From positions 609,326,677-609,390,676 of the forward strand of contig NC_081405.1 in assembly GCF_030272615.1 (NCBI RefSeq): a stretch of DNA of 64,000 nucleotides. The letters are read 5' to 3'. Position numbers and translations under genes: made by a program. Source of the stretch: Cryptomeria japonica (Eukaryota > Streptophyta > Pinopsida > Cupressales > Cupressaceae). The notes under the pieces are model-generated. The model was not told the origin of the DNA and did no database searches. It saw only the letters and a program-made list of their open reading frames with translations. Shown one piece after another: positions 22,079 to 34,147 of the stretch (positions are counted from its first letter, which is position 1; every line of letters begins with the position of its first letter).

Positions 22079-22772
22079 TGTTAGATTCAATGATAGTCCA
22101 GAAGACACTGAGAGGGGGGGGGGTGAATCAGTGTCTAATCGGTTAGCAGAATATTTGAACTTATTAATAACTTTGCATCCCAAAATAGTGTACCAGTAAA
22201 TAAGAATTATTACAATAAATAGAAATAATAGAGACACCATAGAAACACACCATAACACAAGATATTTAACGAGGAAACCTGGTGTTGGAAAAACCTCAGA
22301 GGGATTTGTGGCACACAATATTTACTCACTGGCCAATGAATAAATACTACTTACAATGAGGGGCCTACACATGCAGGGAGGCCAACAGCCTAGAGCTCAC
22401 TGCTCAATAAAGAGTCACACTGACTACAAAATGGATTATCAAATCCAATACAATTTACTGCTCAAAACAACATCTCTGATGCCAAGTTCAGTACCGGTTT
22501 AAGCTCAGACAATAACCAAAACCTTCGCTGTCAACTATATCACCTTATACAAAATTGCCTTATACTTCTCATCCATCTACTTACATAAAATGACCTATAA
22601 GATCTCATACATATATGAGTCTTTTCCAATATACCATGTCAGCTTTACAAAAGATAATTACATTACAAAACAGTTCATATAAACAAAACTTTAGCTCATG
22701 TCGGTTGGGGTGCTGGTATGCTTGTTGTTGATGTAATCTAAATGTTAGTGAAGTGCCTTGTTGGGACTCATT
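22079..22772 (-). repeat. A-type LTR of A2, 5'-truncated
   Basis: Matches the A1 LTR from its TCTAACA end to about 115 bases after the A1 LTR start, becoming weak near 22740-22772. The TGTTGGCATTC beginning seen in A1 is missing, so the outer edge is a truncation and the exact limit is uncertain. Confidence 0.7.
22103..22136 (-). promoter_or_regulatory. LTR-end hairpin of A2
   Basis: AGACACTGA and TCAGTGTCT form a perfect 9-bp stem around a loop with a run of ten G (C in sense). Confidence 0.65.
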
Positions 22773-24348
22773 AAATTTGAGTAATTTGAGAGGCCCATTT
22801 CAAAAAATTTCTATTTCATTTTTAGAAAGGAACCTAATCTCATTCAGGTGGCCTAGTTAGAGAGAGGGTAAAATGGAGCCAATTGATTTTCAAAGGGTAA
22901 GGCTTGGGAAATGTGTCCTATACCTTTCATTTAGCTAATGAAGTGTTGTGCAACTTTCAAAATTCAGTTTGGATCAATTTATCAATTACCCATTTCAAGC
23001 GGTGAGCTGAAAGTGCATGTTAGGTGCAAATGCAGATTTTATTGAGTAGCCTACTTTGAGCTCCTATAAATTTTGCCCTATTGATCATCATGTTTAAATT
23101 CAAAATGGATTTAATTCTATGCATAAAAGTGTGCCTCCGTGCAAAATTTCAAGTCTTTATGAATCCATTTGCTCAGTTTAGCAAGCTCAATCCGTTCGCA
23201 GTTTATGGTTTGCACAAGTCTCTGTTTCATCCCTAGTCGGAGCCTCGCTTTGCACATTTGTAAAAGATGTCCTGGTGAATTTCATGTCAAAATGTTTTTT
23301 TCGGTATATTTCTGATATAAAAAGAAAGCTATGTTTCAAATTTCAAGCTCCTGCCAATCCGTTTGATCAGTTTTCAAAAGGGTTTCTTGAGCCACCTTAT
23401 TCAGTGTTCCGTACTTTCATTGCCGCATAAGTTAAAGTAGCTATTTTCATGAGCACACCATTTGCACCCTATCAGCCTTTTGGTCGAACTGAGAATTTTA
23501 AGTTTTTATATGTCCTTCAAGGTACCTATGCCTCAGATTTGAGGTTCTACGGAGATCGTTTGATATTTTTAAGAAAGGCATCATGAGTTGCATGTGCATT
23601 GACTTCATCAGGTCCGTAGTGTCGACAAAGCTAGTTGGTCATCTTTGACCATTAAAAATTCTTCACTCGGGATTCATCTTGAGAAACCGCTTGGTAGAGA
23701 TTATTCTTGTATATTAGAGTACACGTGTGTCAGCTGGCGAAGTCCAGAAAAATGTTTTGACCAGTTTGAAAATTACGTCTTTGCGATTAAATGCGAAAAT
23801 GTGGCGCAGGTGCCTGAAAGTCGTAAAACTTAGTTTAATGATCTGAAAATGGTGTTGATCAATTCCAAAGGTATGTTTAAGGTTCATGAGGCATTTCAAA
23901 GGTCAGTTACATGAAAATGAAATTTTTTTTAGTCAGACCCACTTTGGGGCCTGACCTGGCTCATGCCCGTGCATTGATTTTATTGGTGACTTGGTTCACT
24001 GGGAGAATTTTAGAATATTTAAATGAGGATTGTAATCATGAGACATGTCATAAGAAAGTTTTGAATAAATGTGTAATTAACTAATCCGGCCATGCCCCTC
24101 CATTCACATTTCTCCAGTGTGAATTCAACAGGAACAACAATGAAAGTAAGCTGGATTAGTGTGGATAATAGAACACAATATGTTCAATTATGAAATGATC
24201 AAAAAGACTGAATCCACAAAGGTAAATTAGAAGGCATGGCCATTGTATTTTTTGGCAAATGCCTTAGTAGCTTAAAGAAAATTCGACGACTTTTCGAGCA
24301 GCCTCTCCATGTGAAACATTGCTAGTCGTAAAAACTCCAAGTCTGTAA
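22773..24348. other. no gene recognised
   Basis: Less AT-rich than the element interiors, without a long open frame. I see no transposon signature or repeat partner in the window. Open stretches near 23.65-23.90 kb lack any recognisable domain. Confidence 0.5.
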
Positions 24349-25580
24349 GAAACATGAACAACTTCAAATATGGAGTGAGAAGATTGAAAGAGGTTGATCT
24401 CTCTATTAGAGGAATGGAGAAGTTCCAAGCATTAGGAAGTTGGTTGGTTGCACTCAAGGAAATTGAGAAGGATTCCAAATCTGGAGTTCACATAGGAGAT
24501 AGAAATAATGAGCATGCTCAAATACCTAAAGATGAGAGGGCAGCACCAAGAAAAGCTTCTTTGGTTCTTTTCTATGATTCTAATAGTGGAGCTCAACCCA
24601 TGAATTTTTGTGATGTTTTTCTTCACAGCCAGGCACTTGAAAATATTGCAATATCTATGATTTTGGAAGTACCAAGCGATGATGAAGTTCCCCTACTGTT
24701 GGAACTATTTGAACTCTGCTTGACATGAGGCAAAGAGGTACACAATGCTATTTTAACTAGCATACAAGACTTGGCAAAAAAAAAATCAAGTTATCAAGAA
24801 GAAGTGTTGGTGAAACATGATGAGCTACTCCACTTTGTATAGGTTGCAATTACTGGGTTAAAGATGAATGTTGAATTGATTAGAATAGATGGAGAGGCTA
24901 GGGATCTGAAATAACAAATAGTAGAGGAATTAATGCTAGACAGTGGACATCATTATTTTTCCAATGTTTCCCCAAGAAAGTCTGGAGATGCTTTACCTGT
25001 TACTATAGAGGGGTTGAAGAGATCAGAAGAAACTATCCGCAAATGCTCAAGACTACAATTTCTCTTGGAAAGAAAGAAAGCCATTTTGCATAGTGGAGAC
25101 TTAGAAGAGAGTCATACCAAAAAGGTAAATAAGCTAAGGCTTTTGGTAGAATCACTTTCTGTTTCAACAACAAAGGCAGAAAAGCAAATTGTAGATAATA
25201 GGCACCAAAAGGAGGAAGCACTAAATTACCATTTGGCTAAGGCTAATGAAGTGACAGAAGTAGAGAAGGAATTGTTAGCTGAGATTGAAACGCTTGATAA
25301 AAGATGGGTTGAGCTTGAAGAAGAATTGAAAAAAGTCAATGTTGTAATAGCAGCTGTCAATAAGTGTTACATCAATGCTCAAGAAGAGAAAAAACAGTTT
25401 TTGAAGCAAGTAGTCAAATTGTTTCTCACTTAAAGATGAAGGAAGATGAATTGATGAGGTGAGTGGCTCAATGCAAGACTGAATTTGTTGTTGTGAATAC
25501 ATGGAAAAAATTTCTTGAAGATACGTGGATTCTACAATCCTCTCAAAGTCAGCAGAAAGAACATGGCTGGTGAAGAGACC
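24349..25580 (+). pseudogene. broken copy of a conserved plant coiled-coil protein gene
   Basis: One reading direction gives a continuous homologous stretch: a NNFKYG..RLKEV start, LGSWLVALKEIE, then PMNFCDVFLHSQALE, ISMILEVPSDDEVPLLLELFELCLT and GKEVHNAI..S.QDLA. Next come a long Lys/Glu-rich coiled coil (KAEKQIVDNRHQKEEAL, VEKELLAEIETL.K) and a closing NTWKKFLEDTWILQSS. I recognise this as a uniform plant family of uncharacterised coiled-coil proteins; no specific name is claimed. Stops near 24726, 24840, 24912 and 25431 and a frameshift near 25450 break it. The N-terminal part is missing. Absence of obvious introns suggests a processed retrocopy, but this is not proven. Confidence 0.7.
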
Positions 25581-27479
25581 ATTAAAATTTTCAATCAAGT
25601 GCACAGTTCCAGGCTAAGCAATTATCCCACATTTGCTGGGAAGTGGATATTTTTGGTATTTAAATACAAACACACACTCATCAATAGTGGCAAAGCCTCA
25701 AGGGTTTTTGACACAAGGTGTCAGTTGGGCACTCAATGGACCCCATGCACATAGACACAAATCTCGAGGCGATCGAAGAGACAACTATTGACCAAGTGAA
25801 CCCCATGCGGACACAGTTCCCGAAACAAATTTTGCAGTGAAAAGGTGACTTAACTGGTGAGCAAGTTCACATCAAATCAATGGTGTGCGCAATTTCGCAA
25901 GGCGAAGATGCTTGAAGAATAACCATCGCAAAATGGCGAAAAGAACATGCGGAAAAGTGAAGGATTAAAGATCATGCAGGTTCATTGAGATCCAACCGTT
26001 AGTGTTGTTTCACAATCCAAAGATGCATGCCCATTAACCATCACAAAATGGTGAAAGATGACATGGTGTACCAGTGGCAATGATGGAGCAATCCAGTGGC
26101 GATGACGAGGTGGACAAGTGGTAGTCCAATGGCAGTGACGAGGTGGATGAGTCGCAGATAGATAAGGTGTCATCCCAGGTGGCACCTAGTGGACCCTCCT
26201 AACAAATCACAAGCTGCCACATGGCAGGGCGTCAGGCCAAAAGATGGGGATAAATTAAAGTTAAATTGCATAGTTTCAACTATAGGAAAAATCCAAAAAT
26301 TTAAATGACAGAGGTGCATGAGCGATTAATTCGCCTGAGGGGTATTTGTTGGCCAAATATGCAGGTATTATATATCACCAGAAAGCTCTTGGAATGAGGA
26401 ATCCAGTTATGATGTTTGTTTCAACAAAAATCAGATATTTAGAGAGCAATTTCCATGGGTAGGAAATGAAATTCAGTTAGGGAAAGAAGGCACATGGCTT
26501 GTTCTGATGAAATCTGATATTTTTCCCTCTCCTTCATATTCCCATTTCTTCTCAATTGTAAGAGTTCCAGAAATTTGGAGAAATGCTCTAGATTTTCATG
26601 GTTTCCAATTCTGAGTTTTCTTCAAGATTGTATAGGGCAATGTCATTTTCCATAGAATAGAGTATGATTCATGCTATAGGTGTTATTTGTTGCAGGTTCT
26701 TGTGTATGTAAGGCATGCACAAATTCGCACAGAATTTGTCTCTGAAATGTATCTTCATTTTATTCAAATCTGATTCTTAAGCAGGATCAAGTTTGTCATG
26801 AGTAGTTGTGTCTGTGAATGTAATGCTTTCTTGTAGGTAATCTTCAAGGAAGATTTTAAAGTCTACAAGCAAACATTAATAAAATAGGGTTCATGTTTCT
26901 GGATCTAATATTTTCTATGGATAAGCTTAGTAATGCATTATGCAAGGCATTAATGTAGGAATATTTCATGATGAAGATGGATTTGTAATGAGTGTTTTCA
27001 TTTGTAGTCTAATGTATGACTCTGTTTCCCTTGGATAAGGCACTGGTCTTGCAAATTTTGGGGTTTTCTCAATGATTTAAAATCAAATCAAAATATCTAC
27101 CTTTATTTTATGTTCTATGGAAATGTTCCATCCATCTCATGATTCAAACATTATTGAGTTGTAAGTGTAGATCTAGCCCATCTACAATATCCTCCATGTT
27201 TTTTAACCTTTTGAGATCCATCTGCTTTTGTTGATGCAGTCTTGTGTGTAATGGGTTTGATTAAATGCATCAAAGGTACACCAACCTAGGTTTTGCAGAG
27301 CCTAAAGAGTAGAAGGATTTAGATCCTTGTTATGTTCTCCAAGTCCCGAGGTTCTTTATAGATTGAAATTGTCTATTTCATAGATCAATTGCACATGAAA
27401 TTGGGTTAACCAGTTTTGGTGAACAACATGCCTCACGGCGGTGGTGTCTACTAGTGTATGAAGAAACCAATTGTCAGTG
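25581..27479. other. no gene recognised
   Basis: Non-coding by inspection, with a short imperfect tandem repeat near 26.1 kb. A TATATA-bearing stretch near 26370 and long non-coding character suggest LTR material, but no partner or boundary could be defined. Confidence 0.45.
26065..26160. repeat. short imperfect tandem repeat
   Basis: Units resembling CCAGTGGCGATGACGAGGTGGA recur about three to four times with variation. Function unknown. Confidence 0.5.
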
Positions 27480-27555
27480 ACTTTCTAGTTGGTTGCTAGA
27501 TGGTTGCCATCAATGACATCATCAACTATTCTCAAAAGAGTGTAGAATGCCGACA
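27480..27555 (-). repeat. start of an A-like LTR (remnant G)
   Basis: Minus-strand TGTCGGCATTCTACACTC and the following ~50 bases match the A1 LTR start (TGTTGGCATTCTACACTC...TGTCATTGATGG). Similarity fades further downstream. It is preceded by a polypurine tract, so this is a 3' LTR; its far end is not found. It may be the 3' LTR of B2, with E2 inserted in between. Confidence 0.55.
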
Positions 27556-27576
27556 CATTATTCATAGAAGTCTAGC

Positions 27577-27589
27577 AATCTCCCCCTTT
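27577..27589 (-). other. polypurine tract of remnant G
   Basis: AAAGGGGGAGATT in minus sense, preceded by CATCAATGAC as in C and D. A second tract, AAAAGGGGGAGAA, lies near 27681-27695. Confidence 0.6.
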
Positions 27590-27721
27590 GTCATTGATGA
27601 CAAAACATATTCAAAACATAACTGCACAACTCCCAATTAGTCATGCAATTCCTCAAAACCATATTCTTTAAATTCTTTTCTCCCCCTTTTGACATCAAGG
27701 TAAAAGGATTCATTTGATGGA

Positions 27722-27734
27722 ATATATATATATA
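27722..27734. repeat. short AT dinucleotide repeat
   Basis: Six to seven AT units in non-coding DNA. Confidence 0.7.
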
Positions 27735-27831
27735 CAAAGTTGTCAAAAAATTGAACCTTACACACAGAACTTTTAGCTTCTCTTATTTACAAATATAAGA
27801 TTACATGCATTTTTTTTATATTGGGAAGAAG

Positions 27832-27836
27832 TACTC
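27832..27836. repeat. possible target site duplication of E2, left
   Basis: TACTC adjoins the E2 LTR and matches TACTT at 35776-35780 at 4 of 5 bases. This holds only if the LTR start is TGGTGCAGGG rather than TGCAGGG. Confidence 0.45.
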
Positions 27837-29458
27837 TGATACAGAGAGTCTTGGATCTTTGTTTGTTACACCTTCTTGAGTGCCATGACCTACTCAACCC
27901 TTCAACTACTCAAGTCCTTCCTTTGGCACTTGGAAGGGTTTATGCTAATGGGACCTCCAAGGTTTGAACCTTCTTGACTTTCGTCCTAGGTATAGCCAAT
28001 GTTTTTGGTCAATCAACTCCACCACTTGAGTTTGCCACCTCAGTTACTCACACTCTCATCTCCTGGGCTCCAACCAATCCTGCAAGGATATTCACACACA
28101 ATCCCTTCCTATGGTTTCCCAATGCATCAACAAGGCATCTTCAATGTGTTTTGAGGTTTAAGACTTACCAAATCTACCACCTTGGCTTCTTAACCCTTCT
28201 AGGTCTCTACTGACACCTAAATAGGCCTAATTGCATTAGCCCTCCCTAGGCCGTTTTTGGGGTCTAATTTGCAAAAATCCCAAACAAGCCTAGAAATAAA
28301 CCTTGGATTTGAGTACCCTTTTGGAAGTTATAGACAATCCTAGAAAAGTGCATCTGGTTTATTCGTACAAGTGGGGTTTCCAATGTTGCACTATTTTAAA
28401 GGGTTTTAGGCCTAACCAATGACTTGGCAAGATGGGTCTAAACTATTCACCAATCAAATCTCCTACTCCAAAAAATTTGGGAACCTACAAGGGAACTTAG
28501 AGGTATTTCCATTCATGTGGCACTTGGACCTGCATCAATCTCCATGTGCTCACAAATCACACTTTTCTTACTATCCTAACTCACCTACTCCCAGCGGTGA
28601 GCCTAGGGCTTCATTGTTTCTCCTCCTCCTAGACCTACAACACCACACACCCTATTCCTAATCTATTTAAAAACCCTAACCTATAAATCTTAGTGATTTC
28701 AATAGGTTCCATCAAATAATGCCTAGGTTAGAGCCATTTCTTGCTCTTAAACCCTACTTGCAAGGGTTTTGCTCCTAGTTGCAAAGAATGGAAGAAATCT
28801 CTACAACCTGAAACAATCAAACCTAAAAATCAACCGTAATGAAAGTAAATACAATGAAACTTCAAATATGGCAATTATTTTACACCATCTAGTCCATATT
28901 GGACCATACAAACAAAGAAAACAAGACAAAAACTGTCAACAACCGGTGGAAACAAGGTTGCTTCACAAACCAAAAACTTTCTCTCACATTTCCAATCCTC
29001 CACCCCGTACAATGAAGTAAAATTTTTCTTATATCCACTTGTTTCAGTTGGTTCAACCAACTTCCTAACACCTATAACCAAAAATACAACTTTTGCAAGA
29101 AATTACAAAATGTTGCTTAGCAACTTTTGACAACTTTTTTGGTCGAGGATGCAATTTTTGTATTCTAATGCATTCTAATACTCTTGAAGGTCCTAAAACA
29201 CCCTAGAATACCTAAACATAACTCAAATGACTTGTAGTACATGATTACATTCAACTGGAGTATTTTGCCTGTGAACTCTAAGCATCTCACTTCTCAGGCT
29301 AACAACATCCTGAGAATAATTGACTCAAACCAAGATTTGGACAAATCAACCATGGCTCTACTAAGTCCTCAATGGTTTGTTGATTATTACATCACAAAGT
29401 AACACACAAACTTAAAATAAAACAAAGCTTTCATTTTTGGAGTGCTAGGTTCCCTGCA
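27837..29458 (-). repeat. 3' LTR of E2
   Basis: 1,622-bp LTR with minus-strand ends TGCAGGGAACC and CTCTGTATCA, colinear with the 5' LTR. No credible coding content. Confidence 0.87.
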
Positions 29459-29469
29459 CCATACTCCCA

Positions 29470-29700
29470 TGGGTCAAAGAACTCAAGTCCCTTAGGTTAT
29501 AAGGTCTAAAATCTCCACTCCATGCTGAAGTATTTTTGCCTCTCACATCCACATGGCACTTGAATCATGTAACCCTTTCCACTTGACAAGATAGTTCTTG
29601 TAGACTCCTTTCCTTGTCTTTTTTAATATCTTGGTATCCAGGATACTCTCTAACTCAACGGATTGACTAGGTGGCAAATCCTTTACCCAATCTTCATGAA
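29470..29700 (-). pseudogene. chromodomain tail of E2 integrase
   Basis: After a stop at 29819 the frame goes on with LGISHIFNVYDLYPYKG and the chromodomain ESILDTKILKKT....YKNYLVKWKGLHDSSAMWM. One TGA then interrupts it before EAKILQHG. It ends beside the polypurine-like GGGAGTATGG before the LTR, as in E1. Confidence 0.8.
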
Positions 29701-30850
29701 CCAATGATGGCATGTCTATCTGATTTGTTGGTGTCTCTCCCTTGTATGGATAGAGATCATATACATTAAATATATGAGATATCCCTAAGGTAGGAGGAAG
29801 TTCAACCTCACAGGTATTCTACCTATAATTGTGCACCACCTTCAGAGGTCCAATTTTCTTCATCATGAGCTTGATAGGCTGCCCTTTTGGAAGCCTCTCC
29901 TTCCTAAGGTATGCCAGCATTAAGTCTCCTACTTGAAAGTGTACCTTCCTCCTCGTTTTATCAGCTTGAACCTTATACTGCTTGGATTTTTGTTGTAAGG
30001 GTTGCCTTACCTTATCATGCACCCCTTTAATACCTTCTGCAAAGTTATCCCCTTGTGCACCCTTGGGTGCCATTGAAATGAGATCTTTGAGCTCTAATAT
30101 TCCCTTGGGATGGAATCCATACACTATCTCAAAAGGAATTTTACATGTGTTACAGTTTACTGAGTCATTATATGCATATTCTACCTGTCCAAGTACTAGA
30201 TCCCAAGTCTGCCCATGTTGTTTGGTAAGACATCTTAGTAAGTTACCCAATAACCGGTTGACTACCTCTGTCTGACCATCTAATTGAGGATGATATGTAG
30301 ATGAGAAAGATAACTTGGTTCTCAACTTCCTCCAAAGTGTCCTCCAAAAGTGGCTCAAAATCTTCACATCTCTATCACTAACAATGTTGATTGGAAGACC
30401 ATGAATTTTTACTATCTCCTTAAAGAAGAGGCCTGCAATATAGGTGGCATCATTGGTACTCTTACAAGGTATGAAATGTGCCATTTTTCTAAACTTATCT
30501 ACTACCACATACACACTACCAAATCCTCTTGGTGTCCTAGGTAAGCCTAACACAAAATCCATGCTCAAAGATTCCCAAGGCCTCTGAGGTATGACCAACG
30601 GTTGATATAGACCTGCATTACTTGAGGTTCCTTTTTCTCTTTGGTAGATGGTACATTTCTCTACAAACCTTCTCACTTCTAATTGCAACTTGGGCCAATA
30701 ATAAAACCTACCAACCTACTCCAAATTCTTATCAATGCCAAAATGACCTCCTAGACCTCCTTGATGCTTCTCTTGAATAATATTTTGCCTCATAGAACAT
30801 TGAGGTATGCAAAGAAGATGACCTTTGAACAAAAAACCCTCTTGTATCAT
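29701..30850 (-). CDS. integrase of E2 (core open, catalytic residues intact)
   Basis: The zinc-binding head spans about 30640-30790 (GGHFGIDK, then CTIYQ). From 30688 an open 289-codon stretch holds LSMDFVLGLPRT (Asp 1), IVSDRDVKILSHFW (Asp 2) and DGQTEVVNR (Glu), followed by AYNDSVN, PFEIVYGFHPKG and the C-terminal GDLMLAYLRKERLPKG block. This is a segment of Gag-Pol, not a separate gene; the stop at 29819 precedes the chromodomain. The intact triad contrasts with Glu-to-Lys in E1. Confidence 0.85.
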
Positions 30851-31399
30851 TTATTTTGAATAAGAGACATGAGAGGTGTTAGAAAAATCAGTACAAACAT
30901 TATATATCTCTACAAAATCCTTATCATCCTTGTAGAGGTCTTTTAACTCACTCAAACCCACACTTTGCAATTGAATCTCCTGCATGGTCATGATTCTCGT
31001 ACTTAGTGCATCAACCACTTTGTTGGTTTTCCCTTTCTTGTGTTTGATAGTGAATGTATAATATTGATGGTACTCAACCCACTTTAGGTGACTTTGGTTC
31101 AACTTCTCTTGCCCATTAAGAAAACTAAGGGCATGGTTGTTAGTGAAGACTACAAGTTCTTTGGGTAGCAGGTAGTGATGCCATTTTTTCAATGCTTGAA
31201 CCATTGCATACAACTCAAAATCATATGTAGAGTACCTTTTCTTATATTCATTTAACTTTTCTGAGAAGAAAGCTATATGATGCTGCTCTTGGCTTAAAAC
31301 TACCCCTATTGCCCTTTGGCTTGCATCTTCTACTGTAAACAACTGATTGAAATCAGGCAATCTAAGGGTTGGCAGCTTTGATATCTTGGTTTTCAACAT
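30851..31399 (-). CDS. RNase H of E2 (open segment of pol)
   Basis: Open 182 codons: FTVEDASQRAIGVVLSQ (first Asp in EDAS), FFSEKLNEYKKRYSTYDFELYAMV (Glu), VVFTNNHALSFLNGQ and KVVDALSTR. The usual TDH/TDN Asp reads Asn (FTNNHAL), which would impair catalysis. It starts just after the RT connection and runs into the spacer before integrase. Confidence 0.82.
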   Translation of the reverse strand: MLKTKISKLPTLRLPDFNQLFTVEDASQRAIGVVLSQEQHHIAFFSEKLNEYKKRYSTYDFELYAMVQALKKWHHYLLPKELVVFTNNHALSFLNGQEKLNQSHLKWVEYHQYYTFTIKHKKGKTNKVVDALSTRIMTMQEIQLQSVGLSELKDLYKDDKDFVEIYNVCTDFSNTSHVSYSK

Positions 31400-32368
31400 T
31401 TCAAACCTCTTATTGGCTTTCTCTATCCACTAAAAGTGACATTTAATCCCTCATTTAATAGTATTGAGAATAGTATCACAAACATGGCTAAAGTTTCTCA
31501 CAAATTTCCTATAAAAAGATGTCATTCCATGAGAGCTTCTAACTTCAATTATGCCCCTAGGGATAGGCCAATTAAGTATTGCTTCTACCTTACTTGTATC
31601 CATTTTTATACATCCATGAGAAATAACAAAACCAAGGTATACAAGCTCTGTTTTCAAAAAATCACATTTTTCAAGGTTAATCTTGAGTTGAGCCTCCTTC
31701 AACTTCTTCAAAACCATCTCCAAATTCTTGAGGTGTTCCTCCTTGAACCTGCTATAGATAAAAATGTCATCAAGATACACAATTACAAATCTACCAATAA
31801 ACTCAACTAAGACTTCATTCAGGAGCCTTTGGAAGGTACTAGGTGCATTGGTGAGGCCAAATGGCATCACCGACCACTCATATAGGCCTGCATTGTTTCT
31901 AAATGTTGTCTACCATTCATCTCCAGGTCTGATTATTCTAATATGATAGTAACCAGACTTTAAGTCCACCTTTGTGAAGTAGCTTGCACCTCCTAGATTG
32001 TCTAATAGGTCTTCAATCCTTATCATGGGAAACCGGTACCTTATAGTAATCTTGTTGATTTCTCTGGAGTTTGTGCAAATTCTCCATTTGCCTCCCTTTT
32101 TAGGCACTAACATAGTAGGAACAACACAAGGACTGAAACTCTTCTTGATAAACCCTTTATCTAAGAGTTCTTGCACTTGTTTGGCGATCTCCTCATTTTT
32201 ACTAGGTGTCATTTTGTAAGCAGCTTTATTTGGCAGATTTGCCCCTGGTATTAAGTCTATTTGATGATGTATATCTCTCATTGGAGGCAAAGAATCAGGT
32301 ATGCCATCCCCTATCACTTCTTCATATTGTTTGAGTAGACCTTGCACCTCTTGAGGCACTTCACTCAT
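31400..32368 (-). pseudogene. reverse transcriptase of E2
   Basis: Two open pieces in one frame are split by a single TAG near 31910. The first holds HHQIDLIPGANLPNKAAYKM, VPKKGGKWRICTNSREINKITIRYRFP and KVDLKSGYYHIRI. The second holds MPFGLTNAPSTFQRLLNEVL, the catalytic YLDD (about 31769-31780), YLGFVIS and the connection SFYRKFVRNFS. All RT signatures are present; only the stop clearly disables it. Confidence 0.87.
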
Positions 32369-32389
32369 TGGATCTGCCTTAGTTTCTTC

Positions 32390-32960
32390 TCAAGGTTTCA
32401 ACACTGTATCATGGCCTTGATGTCCTACTTGTTTCAACACTTTGAGAAACTCTTTTCCTCTCATCAGCATCACACTTGAGCCTATTTTATTTTCTTCCTT
32501 TGGTTCAGGTAGTGGATCCATTTGATACTTCTTCCCATTCTTGGTGATAAGATAGTTTATCTCCTCCCCATCATGAGTAGCTCTCACATCATATTACGAT
32601 GGATGGCCCAACAATAAATGACAAGCATCCCTAGGCAATATGTCACATAATAATCTATCCTTATACTCACCAATTTCAAAATCCACTCATGCTTGTTCAT
32701 CAACCAATATATGTTGACCCCGATTGAGCCATGATACTTTGTAGGGAGTGAGGTGAGGCAATCTTTTCAATTTGAGTGTGTCCACCATTTCAACTGAGAC
32801 AATATTATCAATGGAACCTGAATCTACAATCACTTTAGAAATCTTCCCATGTGACCTACAAGTGGTCCTAAACAAGCTTTTCCTTTGTGGTGGCTCTTGA
32901 CCTTGGGGTGTCTTGAGCATTTTTCTCCTCATCATCAAGTTTTCTCCATCTGTCACTGGC
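32390..32960 (-). pseudogene. aspartic protease of E2
   Basis: Holds FRTTCRSHGKISKVIVDSGSIDNIVS, with the Asp-Ser-Gly active site at about 32830-32845, then KLKRLPHLTPYKVSWL and RGQHILVDEQA. One stop near 32687 and one near 32590 separate it from the piece leading into RT. The pattern matches the E1 protease closely. Confidence 0.78.
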
Positions 32961-33059
32961 CCTACCTTGCAGATTGAAGAAGTTACACTCTAAGTATCCT
33001 CCTCTTGCAACAATTGAGTTCTTCTTTCCCCCATGTATGAGCTTGTGGAGCTTGAGGCT

Positions 33060-34077
33060 TTCCCCAGACACTTACTCATGCTATTCCTAACTTGATTGCA
33101 ATGTTAACACCTATCGGTGAGTACTGTATTTCCTCTTGCCGAGTTTCCAAACCTACCCCTAAAATTGCTCCTTCCTCTATAGGATCCTCTAAATGCTCCT
33201 CTCTTAGAGTATCCACTGCCTTCTTGGCCTTGCTGCTCTTCACTTCTTGGTGATTTCTGCCCTCTACCAAAGTTTCCTCTACCTCTAAAATTCTTACCTC
33301 CCCTATGTTTCTCATTTTGTTCACTCCTCCTTTTGATCTTCTCTTTTTCCCTTAGGGCTAACTGAAAATACTTATGGATAGTGTCTGGTGTGAGGATACT
33401 TATCTCATCTTGTATATTTTTTCTAAGGCCATTTAGGTACTTGGCCAACTTCTCCACCTCATTCTCATGCTTCCTAGCCATCAAACTAAACTTATGGAAC
33501 TCTTCAATGTATGTATTGACATCTAACTCCCTTGTTTAAAATTTGGCAATCTCTTATGGATTTGAACTTCATAATCTCCTAGAAGGAATTGTTCTTTAAG
33601 TTTGATCTTCATACACTCCCACGAATTTATCTTCTCTTTGCCTTATTGTATCCTTTCTTCTTGCATCATATTACACCAAACCAATATTGATCCTCTCATT
33701 CTTCATTTGGCCACATTGACTCTTTTCTCTTCTACTACCTCTTTGTAATGAGAGTGATTAATGAGAGATTCTATCCAATCTAGCAACTCTTCACCATTGA
33801 GGTTTCCTCCATATGTGGATAATCCATCCAAGTTGTCTTTAGAAATGGATTTGACTGCATCTAGGAATAATTTTTGGTCTTGAGGCATAGCTACGGCTCA
33901 TGGTTCCTCTCCATCTTCCACTTCTTCATCAGTCTCATCACCCCATTTTGTCTTAACCTCCCCCTTCTCCTTCTTAACCTCGTTGGTTCCTCTACTTCCT
34001 TCTACATCCTTCAATCCTTCTATCATCTCTACCACCATCTGCCGAATGGCTTCTGGAGTCATTGACTTTGGAGGCAT
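33060..34077 (-). pseudogene. gag of E2
   Basis: ATG at 34077 lies about 55 bases after the primer site and starts MPPKSMTPEAIRQM, comparable to MPPKVTNVELARM in E1. An acidic stretch, the capsid piece LSTYGGNLNGEELLDWIESL and KYLNGLRKNIQDEI follow, then an Arg/Gly-rich region. The single knuckle near 33070-33115 is damaged (a stop after the first Cys, and Asn for His). Several stops and frame changes occur. Confidence 0.78.
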
Positions 34078-34130
34078 TGAACTTGCTTATGATTCTTCAT
34101 AATCTAATAGACACCAAATCTTTCAAAGAA

Positions 34131-34144
34131 TGGCTTTGATACCA
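34131..34144 (-). other. primer-binding site of E2 (tRNA-Met type)
   Basis: Minus-strand TGGTATCAAAGCCA, three bases from the LTR end. Confidence 0.8.
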
Positions 34145-34147
34145 CTC

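Larger units (their letters stand above)
20554..22772 (-). mobile_element. A2: 5' half of a non-autonomous A-family retroelement
   Basis: Contains an A-type LTR (lacking its first ~115 bases by comparison with A1), a primer site, a coiled-coil Gag-like frame, four zinc knuckles and the first 13 codons of the large A ORF, then stops at the C junction. Sequence and order match A1 at 39.7-46.6 kb. No pol domain is present in either copy. Confidence 0.75.

Noticed and set aside
22111-22123. G-run as a G-quadruplex
   Set aside because: A single run of ten G is not a four-tract motif; the flanking stem with covariation explains it better.
23645-23833. Short open frames at 23.6-23.9 kb
   Set aside because: No domain, no partner in the window, overlapping on both strands.
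27974-28213. Open frames inside the E2 LTRs (also 28419, 28769, 35187)
   Set aside because: Not kept open in the partner LTR and no recognisable domain.
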